Shown here piece after piece: positions 1 to 9,287 of a stretch of DNA of 14,555 nucleotides. The position numbers were made by a program, and so were the translations under genes. Source of the DNA: Bacteroidota bacterium (GTDB lineage: Bacteria; Bacteroidota; Bacteroidia; Bacteroidales; UBA4417); contig JAIFMH010000255.1 in the NCBI GenBank assembly GCA_020048595.1, positions 1 to 14,555 of the forward strand, written 5' to 3'. The notes below the pieces were generated by a model. That model did no database searches and was not told where the DNA came from. It worked only from the letters and a program-made list of their open reading frames with translations. Position 1 is the first letter of the stretch. Each line of letters opens with the position of its first letter.

Positions 1-19
1 TCAAATGTAAAGTCTCCCC

Positions 20-59
20 AAAAAAGAAAAAACACCCATTTCCTTCTCCCTGAAGAAGG
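20..59 (-). terminator. possible terminator after the propeller kinase
   Basis: Read on the minus strand, the 6-bp hairpin at 42-59 is followed about ten bases later by a T-rich tract, TTTTTTCTTTTTT (positions 32 down to 20). It lies just over 110 bases beyond the stop codon of the kinase at 172-4044. The distance between stem and T-tract is longer than in a classical intrinsic terminator, so this is only a candidate end for the three-kinase transcript. Confidence 0.35.
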
Positions 60-79
60 TGCCCGCAGGGCGGATGAGG
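42..79. repeat. hairpin-rich intergenic repeat
   Basis: Two adjacent small inverted repeats are visible: CCTTCT (42-47) pairs with AGAAGG (54-59), and GCCC (61-64) pairs with GGGC (68-71), followed by GGATGAGG. From memory, this arrangement resembles a class of dispersed intergenic repeats seen in many bacterial genomes (GAAGGTGCCC...GGGCGGATGAGG). Only one copy is present in the window, so the repeat status is an inference; the two hairpins themselves are seen directly. Confidence 0.5.
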
Positions 80-171
80 TAGCGAGATATAAAGTGGTTA
101 AAATCATCAAAGCTGTTAGCATGATGTGAAATACTTCAGCTCATGGCACATGAATTAAATCAAATGCCAGA

Positions 172-3100
172 TTACGTTTCCAACGGAATTGTAAAATGGA
201 AGATGCTGCCTTTCCCTTCTTCACTTTCGGCCCATATTGAACCATTTTGTTTTTCAACAAACTCTTTGCATAAAATAAGCCCTAAGCCTGATGAAGGCTC
301 GCCTTCAGTGCCTTTGCGACTGGTTTTTTCATTCACTTTAAAGAGTTTCCGGTTTAGTTCAGGACTCATCCCTATGCCTGTGTCCCTGATAGATATTTTT
401 GCGAATTTTCCTTTTTCGGAAATGGCCGAAATACTGATACGGCCCCCTTTGGGCGTAAATTTCACGGCGTTGGTTAAAAGGTTTCGCACAACCAGCCGGA
501 TCATATAAATATCGGCACAAATCTCCATATCTGCCGGAATTTCGCTGTTTATTTCAATGAACTTGGTTTTTGCCTGTTCATTTATCATGCTAATACAGCC
601 ATCGGTGACTTGTTTAACTATCACAGGTACCGGTTCAAAAACCGTTAATCCCCGTTGTAACCTCGACCATTCGAGCAGGTCGTTAAGCAAATCATTTACT
701 TTGGATGCCGAATGATAAAGTGATGAAGCTATGTCACGTAACTGGTCCTTGGTCAACAATTCAAGTTCTTCAGCTAAGATGGATGTAAGACCAAGAAATC
801 CATTTACCGGACTTCGTAAATCGTGCGATATGATTGAAAATAATTTGTCCTTTTCCGCATTCAGATGGTTAAGCTGCTCGTTTTTGTTTTTGATTTCCTG
901 CTCAGCCAGTTTACGATCGTTTATATCGACAAAAACACCCATATATTCCTGCGATGAACCGTAGGTTTTTAATATAGTCTGATCATGAAACCATTTATAC
1001 GTTCCGTCCGCATGACGCCATCGGTACTCAACTGTTAACCCACCTTGTTCAGGCGCCATTTTAAAAGCATCCATTACCCTGCGAAGGTCATACGGATGGA
1101 TGCGGCTACGCCAGAAATCGGGTACCGAAAGAAAATCCTCTTCAGTAAAACCTGTGAGGTTTTTAACATTTCCGGTAATCATAGTTAAATCAATCGCAGC
1201 ACTAACCGGCGAAATGTATATGGCAACAGGAAGTGATCCAAGCAGCAGGCGTAAGCGTTCCTCGCTTTTCTGTAACGTATCGGCAACGTGTTTTTTTTCT
1301 GTAATATCAGTAAGTGTGCCACTCATCCGAAGGGCTTTCCCAATAGCATCGCGTTGAACCACCATCGCCTTGTCCTGAATCCATTTGTATTGCTTGTCTT
1401 TAGTCAGAATTCGGTACTCAATTTCCAAAAGTGACGTTTTCCCTTCCAGATGGAGACGTAATTTTTCTTTGTTCAGTTCTCTGTCTTCAGGATGTATTAA
1501 ATCCATCCAGAATTCCGGGCTCGTTCCTGTTTCCTCCGCCGTGTAGCCTATTATTTCGCTGCAAAGATGATTGCGATATATAACGTTGGATACTAAATCC
1601 CAGTCCCAGGTTCCCAGCCTGCTGCCTTCGAGTACAAATGATAACCGTTGTTCACTTTCTTTCAGGCTTTCTTCGGCAAGTTTACGTTCCGAGATTTCTT
1701 TCTTCAAAGTTTTGTTTACAAGCTGCTGACTGGCAATTTTGTAGAAAATCATTAGGAATCCAAATGTGCCGATCAGTATTATAAATATAAACCACCAGGT
1801 AAGAAAAAACGGTGGCCTCACTATTATGTCTGCTGAACAAAAGGTTTTACTCCACGAACCTGTATTATTCTTTGCCATTACGCAAAGGTTGTATTTGCCT
1901 GGCTTTAAATTAACGTATTTAATCTTGTCGAGCATTACCTGGGTAGCTTCACGCCAATCCTTGTCATAGTTGTTTAGTTTGTATTTATACGTAATGAGTT
2001 CTTCGTTTACATACGATACTCCTCTGAAATGAAAGGTGAGTGAATTGTTTGTGCTACTTACTGAACTGCTCTCGTTTAGCGGGTAAAATTCTCCATGGGT
2101 GGTTTCGGTATAAAGCAATTGTACTGTAGGCGGAGGTGTTTTTAACCGCTCAGCATCACTCGAAAAACACGACAAACCTCTGTCAGTACCTACCCAAATC
2201 CTGCCTTTAGAATCCAGCAATCCTGCCGAACGGTTTGTTTCGCGTCCGGCCAGGCCATTGAGTGTGTTAAACACTTCAGGTTCATTAATTCCATCCCATT
2301 TTATAACACCGTTATTGGTGCCGAACCAGTACGATTTGTCTCTGTCCTGAAGAATGAAGTAGACTGGATTTGTAATGTTGAATCCATGTTTTGCAAACCG
2401 CGCAATTTTTCCTCTCGTATTGATGTAATACAACCCATTCATAGTACCTATAAATTCGGTTCCATTATTATCTCTGAAGTAAGCAAATGCATTCAGATCC
2501 TGGTTTTCGGAATCGACCTGCAGTCTCACAGCACCATTTTTATCTGCATGCCATAAGCCGGTCATGGTAGTGATGTATATCCCGCCTTTAAACGATGGGT
2601 AAATTTTCCGTTCGCCACCTCTAAGCAGGTTGTTATGCTCGAACTCAACAATCTTATCATTTTTCAAATAATAAAGATTTCGGTTCGTTCCAAACCATAT
2701 CCTGCCTTCGTTGTCCTGGCAAACGGAATTTACCATTGTGTTCTTGACCAGCGGATACCATTTGATTTTTTCATTTGACATTAATCTGCCAATCCCTAAA
2801 TTATTTGCGCTGATCCATACATTTCCGCTTTTATCATTAAGCAGATCCAAAACTCTGGTGAGGCTGCTCTGAACTCCCGGAAAAGGAATGACTTTAAATT
2901 TATCGTCATGCAAAATAGAAATCTGGTTGTTGTGGCCCAGGACGAACCGGCCATCGTTGGTTTCAACAATAGCAGTTACCTCGTTCTCAGGCATTCCACT
3001 TGTTTCGAAATAGTTAACCAGCGAAACATTACTTAATTTATTGATGCCACGGCTGTCAGTAATCCAAATGTTTTCTTCACGGTCAATAAAAATAGAAGAT

Positions 3101-4044
3101 GCCCCATTTGACATAAATCCGTTCTTAATCCTGAGAGGGATTATCTTATTCTCGGTGATTTTCAACAAATATTTCGAAAAATTATTTCCAAAAATCAGGT
3201 CGCCGCCTTTCCGTATTCCAATAAAAGGGAAATGAGCCACATCAATATCCTCTAATAAAAACTTTTCCGGTAACCGGGTGATTTTTTTATTCTGAAGGTA
3301 ACTGATTGAATTCACCGATAAAATCCACATTCGTTCCCAGGGCAAACCCGGTTTTTCAAATGATACCGCTAGAATGATTTCTTTTTTCGGATTGATTTCA
3401 GCATTCAGGCTCCAGTCGAGAGTTTCTCCATTAAATATGCACAAGCCTTCTGCCGTACACAAATAAAAAGAATTGCCTTTTTTAGTGATAGAGTAAACTC
3501 TGTTTTTAAGTTTATCGGCTGAAATATCAAAGTGTTTCCACGTATTATGCTGGAACACATCAATACCGGTATAGCTTCCAATGCATAGTATAAGGCTGTT
3601 GTTCCGGTATGTAACATCAAAGGAAGTTATATAGGAGTAGGGCATTTTGCGAAAGGGCAAGTCGATTGTTTTCCAGGTAGTGTCCCGTAAAAAAACTACC
3701 TTTCCTGTGTTGGAATAGGGAACAGCCCAGATTATTCCCTTTTCATCGCATTTGATTTTTCGGAAGTGAAGAGCCGGCAATCCGTTAACAGAGTCATAAT
3801 TTGTAAAACTGAATCCATCGTATTTCGAAATGCCGCTGTATGTCGAAAACCACATGAATCCGTTTTTATCCTGGCATGCATCACTAATGATCCTGGTAGG
3901 TAAACCATTTTCGACTCCGTATGATTTTATAAAATATTGCTGGGCCACAGTACTCCCCGGTAATAACATAAACCATATACCCAACAGTATAAATGTGGTG
4001 TTTATATTTCGCCGGATGGTAGTGCGTAGGTGTTGACCTTTCAT
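172..4044 (-). CDS. propeller-type sensor histidine kinase with two PAS domains, no receiver
   Basis: A membrane sensor kinase of about 1290 residues. The ATG at 4044 is preferred over an in-frame TTG 13 codons upstream because it directly begins a signal peptide (basic start, hydrophobic 18-29, likely cleavage after Ala34). Residues about 35-650 hold repeated propeller blades (IWFGT, IWVGT, YWFGT and similar, each followed by G-[LIV]), as in two-component regulator propellers. Next come a Y_Y_Y-like domain (about 660-740), one membrane helix (about 748-770), a short coiled segment and two PAS domains (about 800-916 and 925-1040). The HisKA domain has the phospho-acceptor His1074 in SHDLRSP. 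The HATPase domain has Asn1192 in the N box, Asp1221 in DTGIGM, and SSGLGL. In Bacteroidota, related propeller kinases often continue into receiver and AraC-type domains; this one stops after the ATPase domain. It should sense a periplasmic ligand and phosphorylate an unlinked regulator. The ligand cannot be told from sequence. Confidence 0.93.
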   Translation of the reverse strand: MKGQHLRTTIRRNINTTFILLGIWFMLLPGSTVAQQYFIKSYGVENGLPTRIISDACQDKNGFMWFSTYSGISKYDGFSFTNYDSVNGLPALHFRKIKCDEKGIIWAVPYSNTGKVVFLRDTTWKTIDLPFRKMPYSYITSFDVTYRNNSLILCIGSYTGIDVFQHNTWKHFDISADKLKNRVYSITKKGNSFYLCTAEGLCIFNGETLDWSLNAEINPKKEIILAVSFEKPGLPWERMWILSVNSISYLQNKKITRLPEKFLLEDIDVAHFPFIGIRKGGDLIFGNNFSKYLLKITENKIIPLRIKNGFMSNGASSIFIDREENIWITDSRGINKLSNVSLVNYFETSGMPENEVTAIVETNDGRFVLGHNNQISILHDDKFKVIPFPGVQSSLTRVLDLLNDKSGNVWISANNLGIGRLMSNEKIKWYPLVKNTMVNSVCQDNEGRIWFGTNRNLYYLKNDKIVEFEHNNLLRGGERKIYPSFKGGIYITTMTGLWHADKNGAVRLQVDSENQDLNAFAYFRDNNGTEFIGTMNGLYYINTRGKIARFAKHGFNITNPVYFILQDRDKSYWFGTNNGVIKWDGINEPEVFNTLNGLAGRETNRSAGLLDSKGRIWVGTDRGLSCFSSDAERLKTPPPTVQLLYTETTHGEFYPLNESSSVSSTNNSLTFHFRGVSYVNEELITYKYKLNNYDKDWREATQVMLDKIKYVNLKPGKYNLCVMAKNNTGSWSKTFCSADIIVRPPFFLTWWFIFIILIGTFGFLMIFYKIASQQLVNKTLKKEISERKLAEESLKESEQRLSFVLEGSRLGTWDWDLVSNVIYRNHLCSEIIGYTAEETGTSPEFWMDLIHPEDRELNKEKLRLHLEGKTSLLEIEYRILTKDKQYKWIQDKAMVVQRDAIGKALRMSGTLTDITEKKHVADTLQKSEERLRLLLGSLPVAIYISPVSAAIDLTMITGNVKNLTGFTEEDFLSVPDFWRSRIHPYDLRRVMDAFKMAPEQGGLTVEYRWRHADGTYKWFHDQTILKTYGSSQEYMGVFVDINDRKLAEQEIKNKNEQLNHLNAEKDKLFSIISHDLRSPVNGFLGLTSILAEELELLTKDQLRDIASSLYHSASKVNDLLNDLLEWSRLQRGLTVFEPVPVIVKQVTDGCISMINEQAKTKFIEINSEIPADMEICADIYMIRLVVRNLLTNAVKFTPKGGRISISAISEKGKFAKISIRDTGIGMSPELNRKLFKVNEKTSRKGTEGEPSSGLGLILCKEFVEKQNGSIWAESEEGKGSIFHFTIPLET

Positions 4045-4058
4045 TGTTAAATGTGTTA

Positions 4059-4066
4059 CAAGTATA
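4059..4066 (-). promoter_or_regulatory. weak -7-like promoter element before the propeller kinase
   Basis: On the minus strand the octamer TATACTTG matches the Bacteroidota -7 consensus TAnnTTTG at all but one position and ends 14 bases before the ATG at 4044. No properly spaced TTTG (-33) element is present, so this is a weak candidate for a separate promoter inside the 135-base gap after the preceding kinase. Confidence 0.2.
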
Positions 4067-4179
4067 GTAAGTTCCCTTTTCAACGTATGTGTTGATATTT
4101 GTTAGGCTTGTGAGTATCCGGATGAATTAACAATTGAATCCCTGCTATCAATCAACACCGATGTGGAAGTGTTAAACTG

Positions 4180-5865
4180 TCAATCAGTGCTTTTTTTTAG
4201 TGTGAAGTTAAATGATGAGCCTTTGCTTTCCTTACTTTCGGCCCATATTTTCCCATCATGTTTTTCTATTAATTCCTTGCACATAATCAGGCCCAGTCCC
4301 GACGAAAGTTCTCCTTCGGTGCCTTTACGGTTTATTTTAGCCGAGAGACTAAATAATTTATCGAGGATAGTCTGATTCATTCCTATCCCGTCATCTTTAA
4401 CGGATACGGTACAAATACCCGCTTCTGTGTCCGAAGCGTTTATTTCAACCTGGCCTCCTTTGGGTGTGAACTTTATCGCATTTGTAAGCAGGTTTCTTAT
4501 TACCGACTCTATCATATTGTTATCAGCAAAAACGATGAGATTTTCAGGGATATTGCCAATAATAGTTATATTCTTTGCCTTTGCTGATTCGCGGAGTAAA
4601 CTGATGCATTTCTGAACCGGTTTGTTTAAATCAATAGGTTGAGGATTGTAATTTATATTTCCCCGCTGCAGTTGCGACCATTCCATTAATCCCTGAAGTA
4701 ATTGTATAATGCTATGGGCCGAAGTATGAATGGATTTGGCAATTTCTTTGATGTGATCTTTCGTAAAACTCTCAATCTCTTCTTTTATCATGCCTGTTAA
4801 TCCGATAATTCCATTCATCGGGCTTCTTAAATCGTGCGAAATAATCGAAAACAATTTATCTTTTTCAACATTAAGCTTCTCCAGGCTTTTATTTTTAGTG
4901 ATAATTTCTTTTTCCGCCAGCTTGCGTGAAGTTATATCCGAAAGAATGACGGCAAAATGATTTATGCTGGATTGAAATATATCGGCTTCATAATATATTT
5001 TTTGCCCGCGTATATACGACTCAAAGTGAAAAGAGTTTCCAGTTAATGCTACATCGGCATATTTCTCAATAGTGCGCTGCGAAACATGAGGGAATACCTC
5101 AAGTATTGTTTTGCCGATTACATTTTCTTTTTTAAAACCGGTTATCTGTTCATATCTTTCATTAATGTATTTAAACCTGTAATCAACAGGCTTCCCTTCA
5201 TTGTCAAAGATAATTTCATGCATTGCCAATCCCTGGTTCATATTATTTACCAGCGACCGGAACTGGAGTTCATTGGTAGCAAGTTCTTCCAGTAATAAAG
5301 TATTATCTTGCTGGTCTTTTAAAATTTTACCTATTAGAAGCGTAGCCAGCGGATAAACACCAAGTATAGTTATGCTCATGGTTTTAAACGCAATAGAGCG
5401 CAACTGCGAAGGCATAGCTACCATAAATATTACCATTGCAAAATGCACCAGTAATCCAAATAAATACAATTCAGAAGTTGTAATAGGTTTGCCTTGTTTT
5501 TGTTTTCTGTAGTAAAATGCCAACCCGATGAAGTACGAAGAAAATATAACTGAAACTCCTGTCAGTAATCCGCCGCCGCCCAGGTAAATGCGGTAAATTA
5601 AAGCTATCAGCATAGCAATCAGGCCGGAAACAGGTCCAAAAAACAATGTGCATAAGCTTAAAACCACGCTGCGGCCGTCAAAAATAATTCCAGGGGAAAG
5701 CTCAAACGGATTAAGCATTCCAATTAACGCAACAGAGCCAAAGAGCAAGCCCTGGATTACAATTCCTGGTTTGGTATTTCTTTTCCAGTAATTTACTATA
5801 AATCCGGATAATACACTTACAGCGATAAGCAGCGATAAATTGAAAATGAGTTCAATGATGATCAT
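4180..5865 (-). CDS. 5TMR-LYT / PAS sensor histidine kinase
   Basis: A membrane-bound sensor kinase of 561 residues starting at an ATG. Residues 1-185 contain several hydrophobic segments with the hallmark of the LytS/YhcK five-transmembrane receptor: PGIIFDGRSVVL at 58-69, then LFFGPVSGLIA and IYRIYLGGGG at 90-99. A PAS domain follows at about 197-313 (ITGFKKENVIGKT; closing LSDITSRKLAE). The transmitter has His344 in SHDLRSP, the N box Asn462 in NLLTNAIKF, Asp492 in DDGIGM and SSGLGL at 521-526. There is no receiver. 5TMR-LYT modules are usually joined to LytS-type kinases (His_kinase family) or GGDEF domains; here the module is joined to a classical HisKA transmitter nearly identical in style to the kinases on both sides. 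It lies 84 bases downstream of the upstream kinase, so co-transcription is plausible. The ligand is unknown. Confidence 0.93.
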   Translation of the reverse strand: MIIIELIFNLSLLIAVSVLSGFIVNYWKRNTKPGIVIQGLLFGSVALIGMLNPFELSPGIIFDGRSVVLSLCTLFFGPVSGLIAMLIALIYRIYLGGGGLLTGVSVIFSSYFIGLAFYYRKQKQGKPITTSELYLFGLLVHFAMVIFMVAMPSQLRSIAFKTMSITILGVYPLATLLIGKILKDQQDNTLLLEELATNELQFRSLVNNMNQGLAMHEIIFDNEGKPVDYRFKYINERYEQITGFKKENVIGKTILEVFPHVSQRTIEKYADVALTGNSFHFESYIRGQKIYYEADIFQSSINHFAVILSDITSRKLAEKEIITKNKSLEKLNVEKDKLFSIISHDLRSPMNGIIGLTGMIKEEIESFTKDHIKEIAKSIHTSAHSIIQLLQGLMEWSQLQRGNINYNPQPIDLNKPVQKCISLLRESAKAKNITIIGNIPENLIVFADNNMIESVIRNLLTNAIKFTPKGGQVEINASDTEAGICTVSVKDDGIGMNQTILDKLFSLSAKINRKGTEGELSSGLGLIMCKELIEKHDGKIWAESKESKGSSFNFTLKKSTD

Positions 5866-5949
5866 TGGTCGTATTTAGTGAGCATTTTTTTTATTCCGGA
5901 TAGTAAAGCGTATATTTTTGTCAATCTTAAACTGCCATCATGTGGATAC

Positions 5950-8631
5950 TCATCCTTTCTGAGGCAAAGTGAAGATAAAAGAACTGCCTTCACCTTCTTT
6001 ACTTTCAGCCCATATTTTTCCGCCTTGTTTTTCGACAAATTCTTTGCAGAGCATAAGTCCAAGCCCGGTTGATGGTTCACCCTGGGTTCCTTTGCGGTTT
6101 TTATTTTCGGTAAGTAAAAAAAGTTTGTCCAGCAAATCAGAACTCATTCCTATTCCGTTGTCTTTTACAGCTATCCGAATCATTTCATTTTCAGTTTTTG
6201 AACCCGATATTTCAATAATTCCGCCTTTGAATGAGAATTTAATAGCGTTCGAAAGTAAATTCCTTACTATGGTTTCCAACATGTGAATATCAGCAAATAC
6301 AACGTTATGATCCGGAATATTGATTTTGATCTCAATTTCTTTTTTGCTGGCTGTATCCTTCATCAGTTCAATGCTTTTTGTAAGCGACGATTTAAGGAAC
6401 ATCGGCTGTGGTTCAAAGCTGATTTTACCACGTTGCATTTTCGACCATTCGAGCAGGTTTTCAATCAAACGGTAAATGTTAACTGCTGATGATCGCATGG
6501 TAGTAGCTATCTCCTTAAGTTCAAAAGCAGATAAGTTCTCAATATCATCGGCCATAATACCTGTAAGTCCAAGGAAACCATTCATTGGTCCACGCAAATC
6601 GTGTGCCACTATGGAGAAGAATTTGTCCTTCTCCGCATTGCTTGATTTAAGCAGTTCATTCTTCAGCATGAGCTCTTCTTCCGCTTTTTTACGGAGAGTT
6701 ATATCCTTCGAAATACAGGCAATCCACAGTATATTTCCATCAACATCTTTAATAGGATCAACCATGGTAATGAAGAACTTCTCCTCGCCTTGAGCAGTAA
6801 CAACCTTTACTTCAATTTCACCTTTTTCACCTGTCTGGAATACTTGCCGTACAAGCCTCAGCCTTTTTTCTGCTTCTTCCTGCGGAAAAATTTCAAATGG
6901 AGTTTTTCCTATAATTTCTGCAGGTTTCTTGTTAAACGCATTTGCGAATGCGTCATTTACAAAACGGTATGTTTCATCAGGATTATAACTGAAAATTGGA
7001 TCGCTGGAATACTGTACAAGCAAGCGATATTTTTCTTCACTGATTCTGAGTGATTCTTCAGCTTGTTTACGTTCAATCATTTCGCGGCCAACAGCTATAA
7101 CAACTTTTTGGTCGAACCACATGCCTGGTGTAAGGCTAATTTCTTTTGGAAAAATTGTACCGTCTTTTTTTAATCCCCAGAATTCGAATCGTACAGGTTT
7201 CCCGTCATAGGCTTCCCTGTTCAGCCGGAGTGTTTCGGTTAAGTCATTCATACCCGGAGCCGACAGAAAACCAGGATTCTGATGAATGAAATCTTCTTTT
7301 TTATATCCATATAAATTCTCTGCAGTAGTATTTACATCCAGAAAATTTGCCTCTCTATCCAGAATATAGACAGCGTCGTTCAGGCTGTTGATAATTCCAC
7401 GATATGTGTTTTCCGACTGAATCAGTTTTTTTTCTGATTCTTTCCTTCCCGAAATATCAAACAATACAGCCTGATATGTGCGGTCAGGCATCATTTTGGA
7501 ATGCATTTCAACCGTAATAATGCGTTTATCCTTGCATTGAATTTTCCGTTCATTAATTACCTGTTGGTTCTGTTTTAGCAAGTCGAACCTGAATGGTTTA
7601 TCTTCCAGGCTTTCTGTGGTAAACAATACTTCCGAAATATGGCGACCTACTAATTCTTCGGATTTAAAGCCAGTCATCAGGTGGATACTATTATTCGAAT
7701 CTGTAATTGTGCCATCGGGTGAACCAATTAAAATACCTTCAACAGCAAGATCAAATAATACGCGGTAACGGTTTTTGCTTTTTCTGAGCGATTCGCGGGT
7801 TTCTTCTCCTTCGATGGCAAGCGCCAGCAGTTTGAAGAGATAACCATCCGTTTCATTATACTGGTAATTATTCTGAAAAACCACACACAATGAACCTACT
7901 GGCTCCCTGTTACACCTGACCATATGGCCGATGTAGGTTTTCAGATGATACATATTTACATTGGGATCCGAATCGGCATACGAGGTTTCGGCTAAATTCT
8001 CAACCACATAAACATCATTCTTTGCATTCATTATAACATCGTAACATATCCGCCCTTCGGGTTTAACTACCGGATTATGATCAGGAGCTGTGTTCCATTT
8101 TCCTAACGAGCATAAAAGCCCGTCATTAATACGATTGTAAAGTGCACTTGAAGCGCCAAGCATTTCGCCGCTTAAGGCAGTCAGTTTATTAATATTATCC
8201 AGGTAATCGTCGCTAAGTGATGCCAGCGTTTTGTTGATGACTTCCAGTTGATCTGCTAAGTTATTTTTTGCAGGAAAATCCTGAACTGTGATAATGGCAC
8301 CTGTTACGATATTTAAAGTATTAACCATTCCTGACAGTGAAATGCTGATATTACTCTCTGATCCACTGGTTCTTTTAAGCAGATAATGCCCTTTATAAGC
8401 GTCATTTGTGTTCAGAAATGAAATCTTCCTCAGGATTTCTTCTGAAGAATCTTCATGAAAAAGAAACTCGCTGATATTTCTGGCTAGAAGGTAATCTGAC
8501 GGTTCTTCAAATAGCTTTTCAGCCGCTTTATTGCAGCTTGTTATCAATCCATTGTTGTCGGTTGTTATTACCGCTTGTGGCAAGCCATTCATCAAAGCCA
8601 TCTGATAAAGTTCTGCGTCTTTGGTTTTCAT
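5950..8631 (-). CDS. multi-PAS/GAF sensor histidine kinase
   Basis: A kinase of 893 residues from the ATG at 8631. The order is PAS (about 5-120), GAF (about 125-280, with a Cys-containing core), PAS (about 290-405), PAS (about 407-530), PAS (about 530-650), HisKA with His677 in AHDLRGP, and HATPase with N box Asn795 (NLLSNAIKF), DNGIGM and STGLGL. With this start it has no membrane segment and should act in the cytoplasm. The reading frame stays open 27 more codons to a TTG at 8712, which would add a hydrophobic stretch (AFFLTYLILLFI); I prefer the ATG because TTG starts are rare and T-rich leaders give such stretches by chance. It is the first gene of the three-kinase minus-strand cluster. 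PAS and GAF domains can bind haem, flavin or small ligands, but no cofactor signature is visible. No receiver is attached. Confidence 0.92.
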   Translation of the reverse strand: MKTKDAELYQMALMNGLPQAVITTDNNGLITSCNKAAEKLFEEPSDYLLARNISEFLFHEDSSEEILRKISFLNTNDAYKGHYLLKRTSGSESNISISLSGMVNTLNIVTGAIITVQDFPAKNNLADQLEVINKTLASLSDDYLDNINKLTALSGEMLGASSALYNRINDGLLCSLGKWNTAPDHNPVVKPEGRICYDVIMNAKNDVYVVENLAETSYADSDPNVNMYHLKTYIGHMVRCNREPVGSLCVVFQNNYQYNETDGYLFKLLALAIEGEETRESLRKSKNRYRVLFDLAVEGILIGSPDGTITDSNNSIHLMTGFKSEELVGRHISEVLFTTESLEDKPFRFDLLKQNQQVINERKIQCKDKRIITVEMHSKMMPDRTYQAVLFDISGRKESEKKLIQSENTYRGIINSLNDAVYILDREANFLDVNTTAENLYGYKKEDFIHQNPGFLSAPGMNDLTETLRLNREAYDGKPVRFEFWGLKKDGTIFPKEISLTPGMWFDQKVVIAVGREMIERKQAEESLRISEEKYRLLVQYSSDPIFSYNPDETYRFVNDAFANAFNKKPAEIIGKTPFEIFPQEEAEKRLRLVRQVFQTGEKGEIEVKVVTAQGEEKFFITMVDPIKDVDGNILWIACISKDITLRKKAEEELMLKNELLKSSNAEKDKFFSIVAHDLRGPMNGFLGLTGIMADDIENLSAFELKEIATTMRSSAVNIYRLIENLLEWSKMQRGKISFEPQPMFLKSSLTKSIELMKDTASKKEIEIKINIPDHNVVFADIHMLETIVRNLLSNAIKFSFKGGIIEISGSKTENEMIRIAVKDNGIGMSSDLLDKLFLLTENKNRKGTQGEPSTGLGLMLCKEFVEKQGGKIWAESKEGEGSSFIFTLPQKG

Positions 8632-8676
8632 GATTTTAGATATAGAAATTGGACTTATGAATAATAATATTAAATA

Positions 8677-8696
8677 GGTCAGGAAAAAGGCTGACC
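8677..8696 (-). promoter_or_regulatory. inverted repeat in the kinase 5' leader
   Basis: GGTCAG (8677-8682) and CTGACC (8691-8696) form a perfect 6-bp inverted repeat with an 8-base spacer, 46 bases before the ATG of the multi-PAS kinase. It could be a leader hairpin or an operator. If translation instead starts at the TTG at 8712, it would lie inside the coding region. Confidence 0.3.
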
Positions 8697-8903
8697 GGAT
8701 TATAACACACAATTTTAAAAGTTAAAAAACTTTCTGTCATCGATTTAAAATGCATATACACACAACCGGCTGCCGGAATTCCCGACAACCACAAACATGA
8801 CAAAGCCTTTTTGGCGTTTTGTCGTTCCTCACCACCCCTTAATATCCGAACAGCAATTTAGTATCTGTGTTTTGTTAAAAATAAATCAGATCAGTAAAGT
8901 TTA

Positions 8904-8920
8904 TTTGCATTTCATGCAAA
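8904..8920. repeat. inverted repeat TTTGCAT-ttc-ATGCAAA
   Basis: A perfect 7-bp inverted repeat with a 3-base spacer stands in the divergent intergenic region. The symmetry and position suggest a possible operator or hairpin. No T-tract gives it a terminator character on the plus strand. Confidence 0.4.
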
Positions 8921-9287
8921 AAACCTGCTGTCAGAAATTTTTAGAAACAATACAAACTGTTGTACGAATCAATACAAGTGCCATGATATATGTTTACAGC
9001 TCAAATAAATAACATCAATGGCAATTGTTAATTCATATTTAGTGTCCAAATATACAGAATGTTTTTCCTAATAAAATCAATCTGTGCAAAATAAACACTG
9101 AATTTTCAAATAGTGTAAAATAACTGTGATACCCGTAATAATTGTCATATCTGATTTTGGAGATGAGAGCCTTAAAAAGTAATTTGCCGCAAAACAGTTA
9201 TTTCGTAGGAATTATTTTTTTAACAGCTTGTTGATTATTTCTGTATAACTTATCCCCACGTTTAAAAATACTCATTTGAAATTCCAG

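Noticed and set aside
143..508. Plus-strand open frames opposite the kinase ATPase domains (also 4163-4375 and 5969-6286), similar to one another
   Set aside because: Their mutual similarity is explained by the conserved HATPase coding sequence on the minus strand. They are antisense shadows with no independent support.
731..964. Plus-strand open frames opposite the HisKA regions (also 6476-6793)
   Set aside because: Again mirror images of a conserved minus-strand domain, not genes.
4154..4173. AACAC/GTGTT inverted repeat just after the stop of the 5TMR kinase as a terminator
   Set aside because: The stem has only 5 bp, the loop is long and no T-tract follows on the minus strand.
172..8631. 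Receiver or DNA-binding output domains in the kinases
   Set aside because: All three proteins end within a few residues of the ATPase domain; no receiver Asp motifs or helix-turn-helix are seen.
8797..9012. 71-codon plus-strand frame in the intergenic region
   Set aside because: No recognisable motif, no promoter or ribosome-binding signal, and composition typical of AT-rich non-coding DNA.
9250..9258. TTATCCCCA, one mismatch from a DnaA box
   Set aside because: A single near-match with no companion boxes or AT-rich unwinding cluster; no origin claim is justified.
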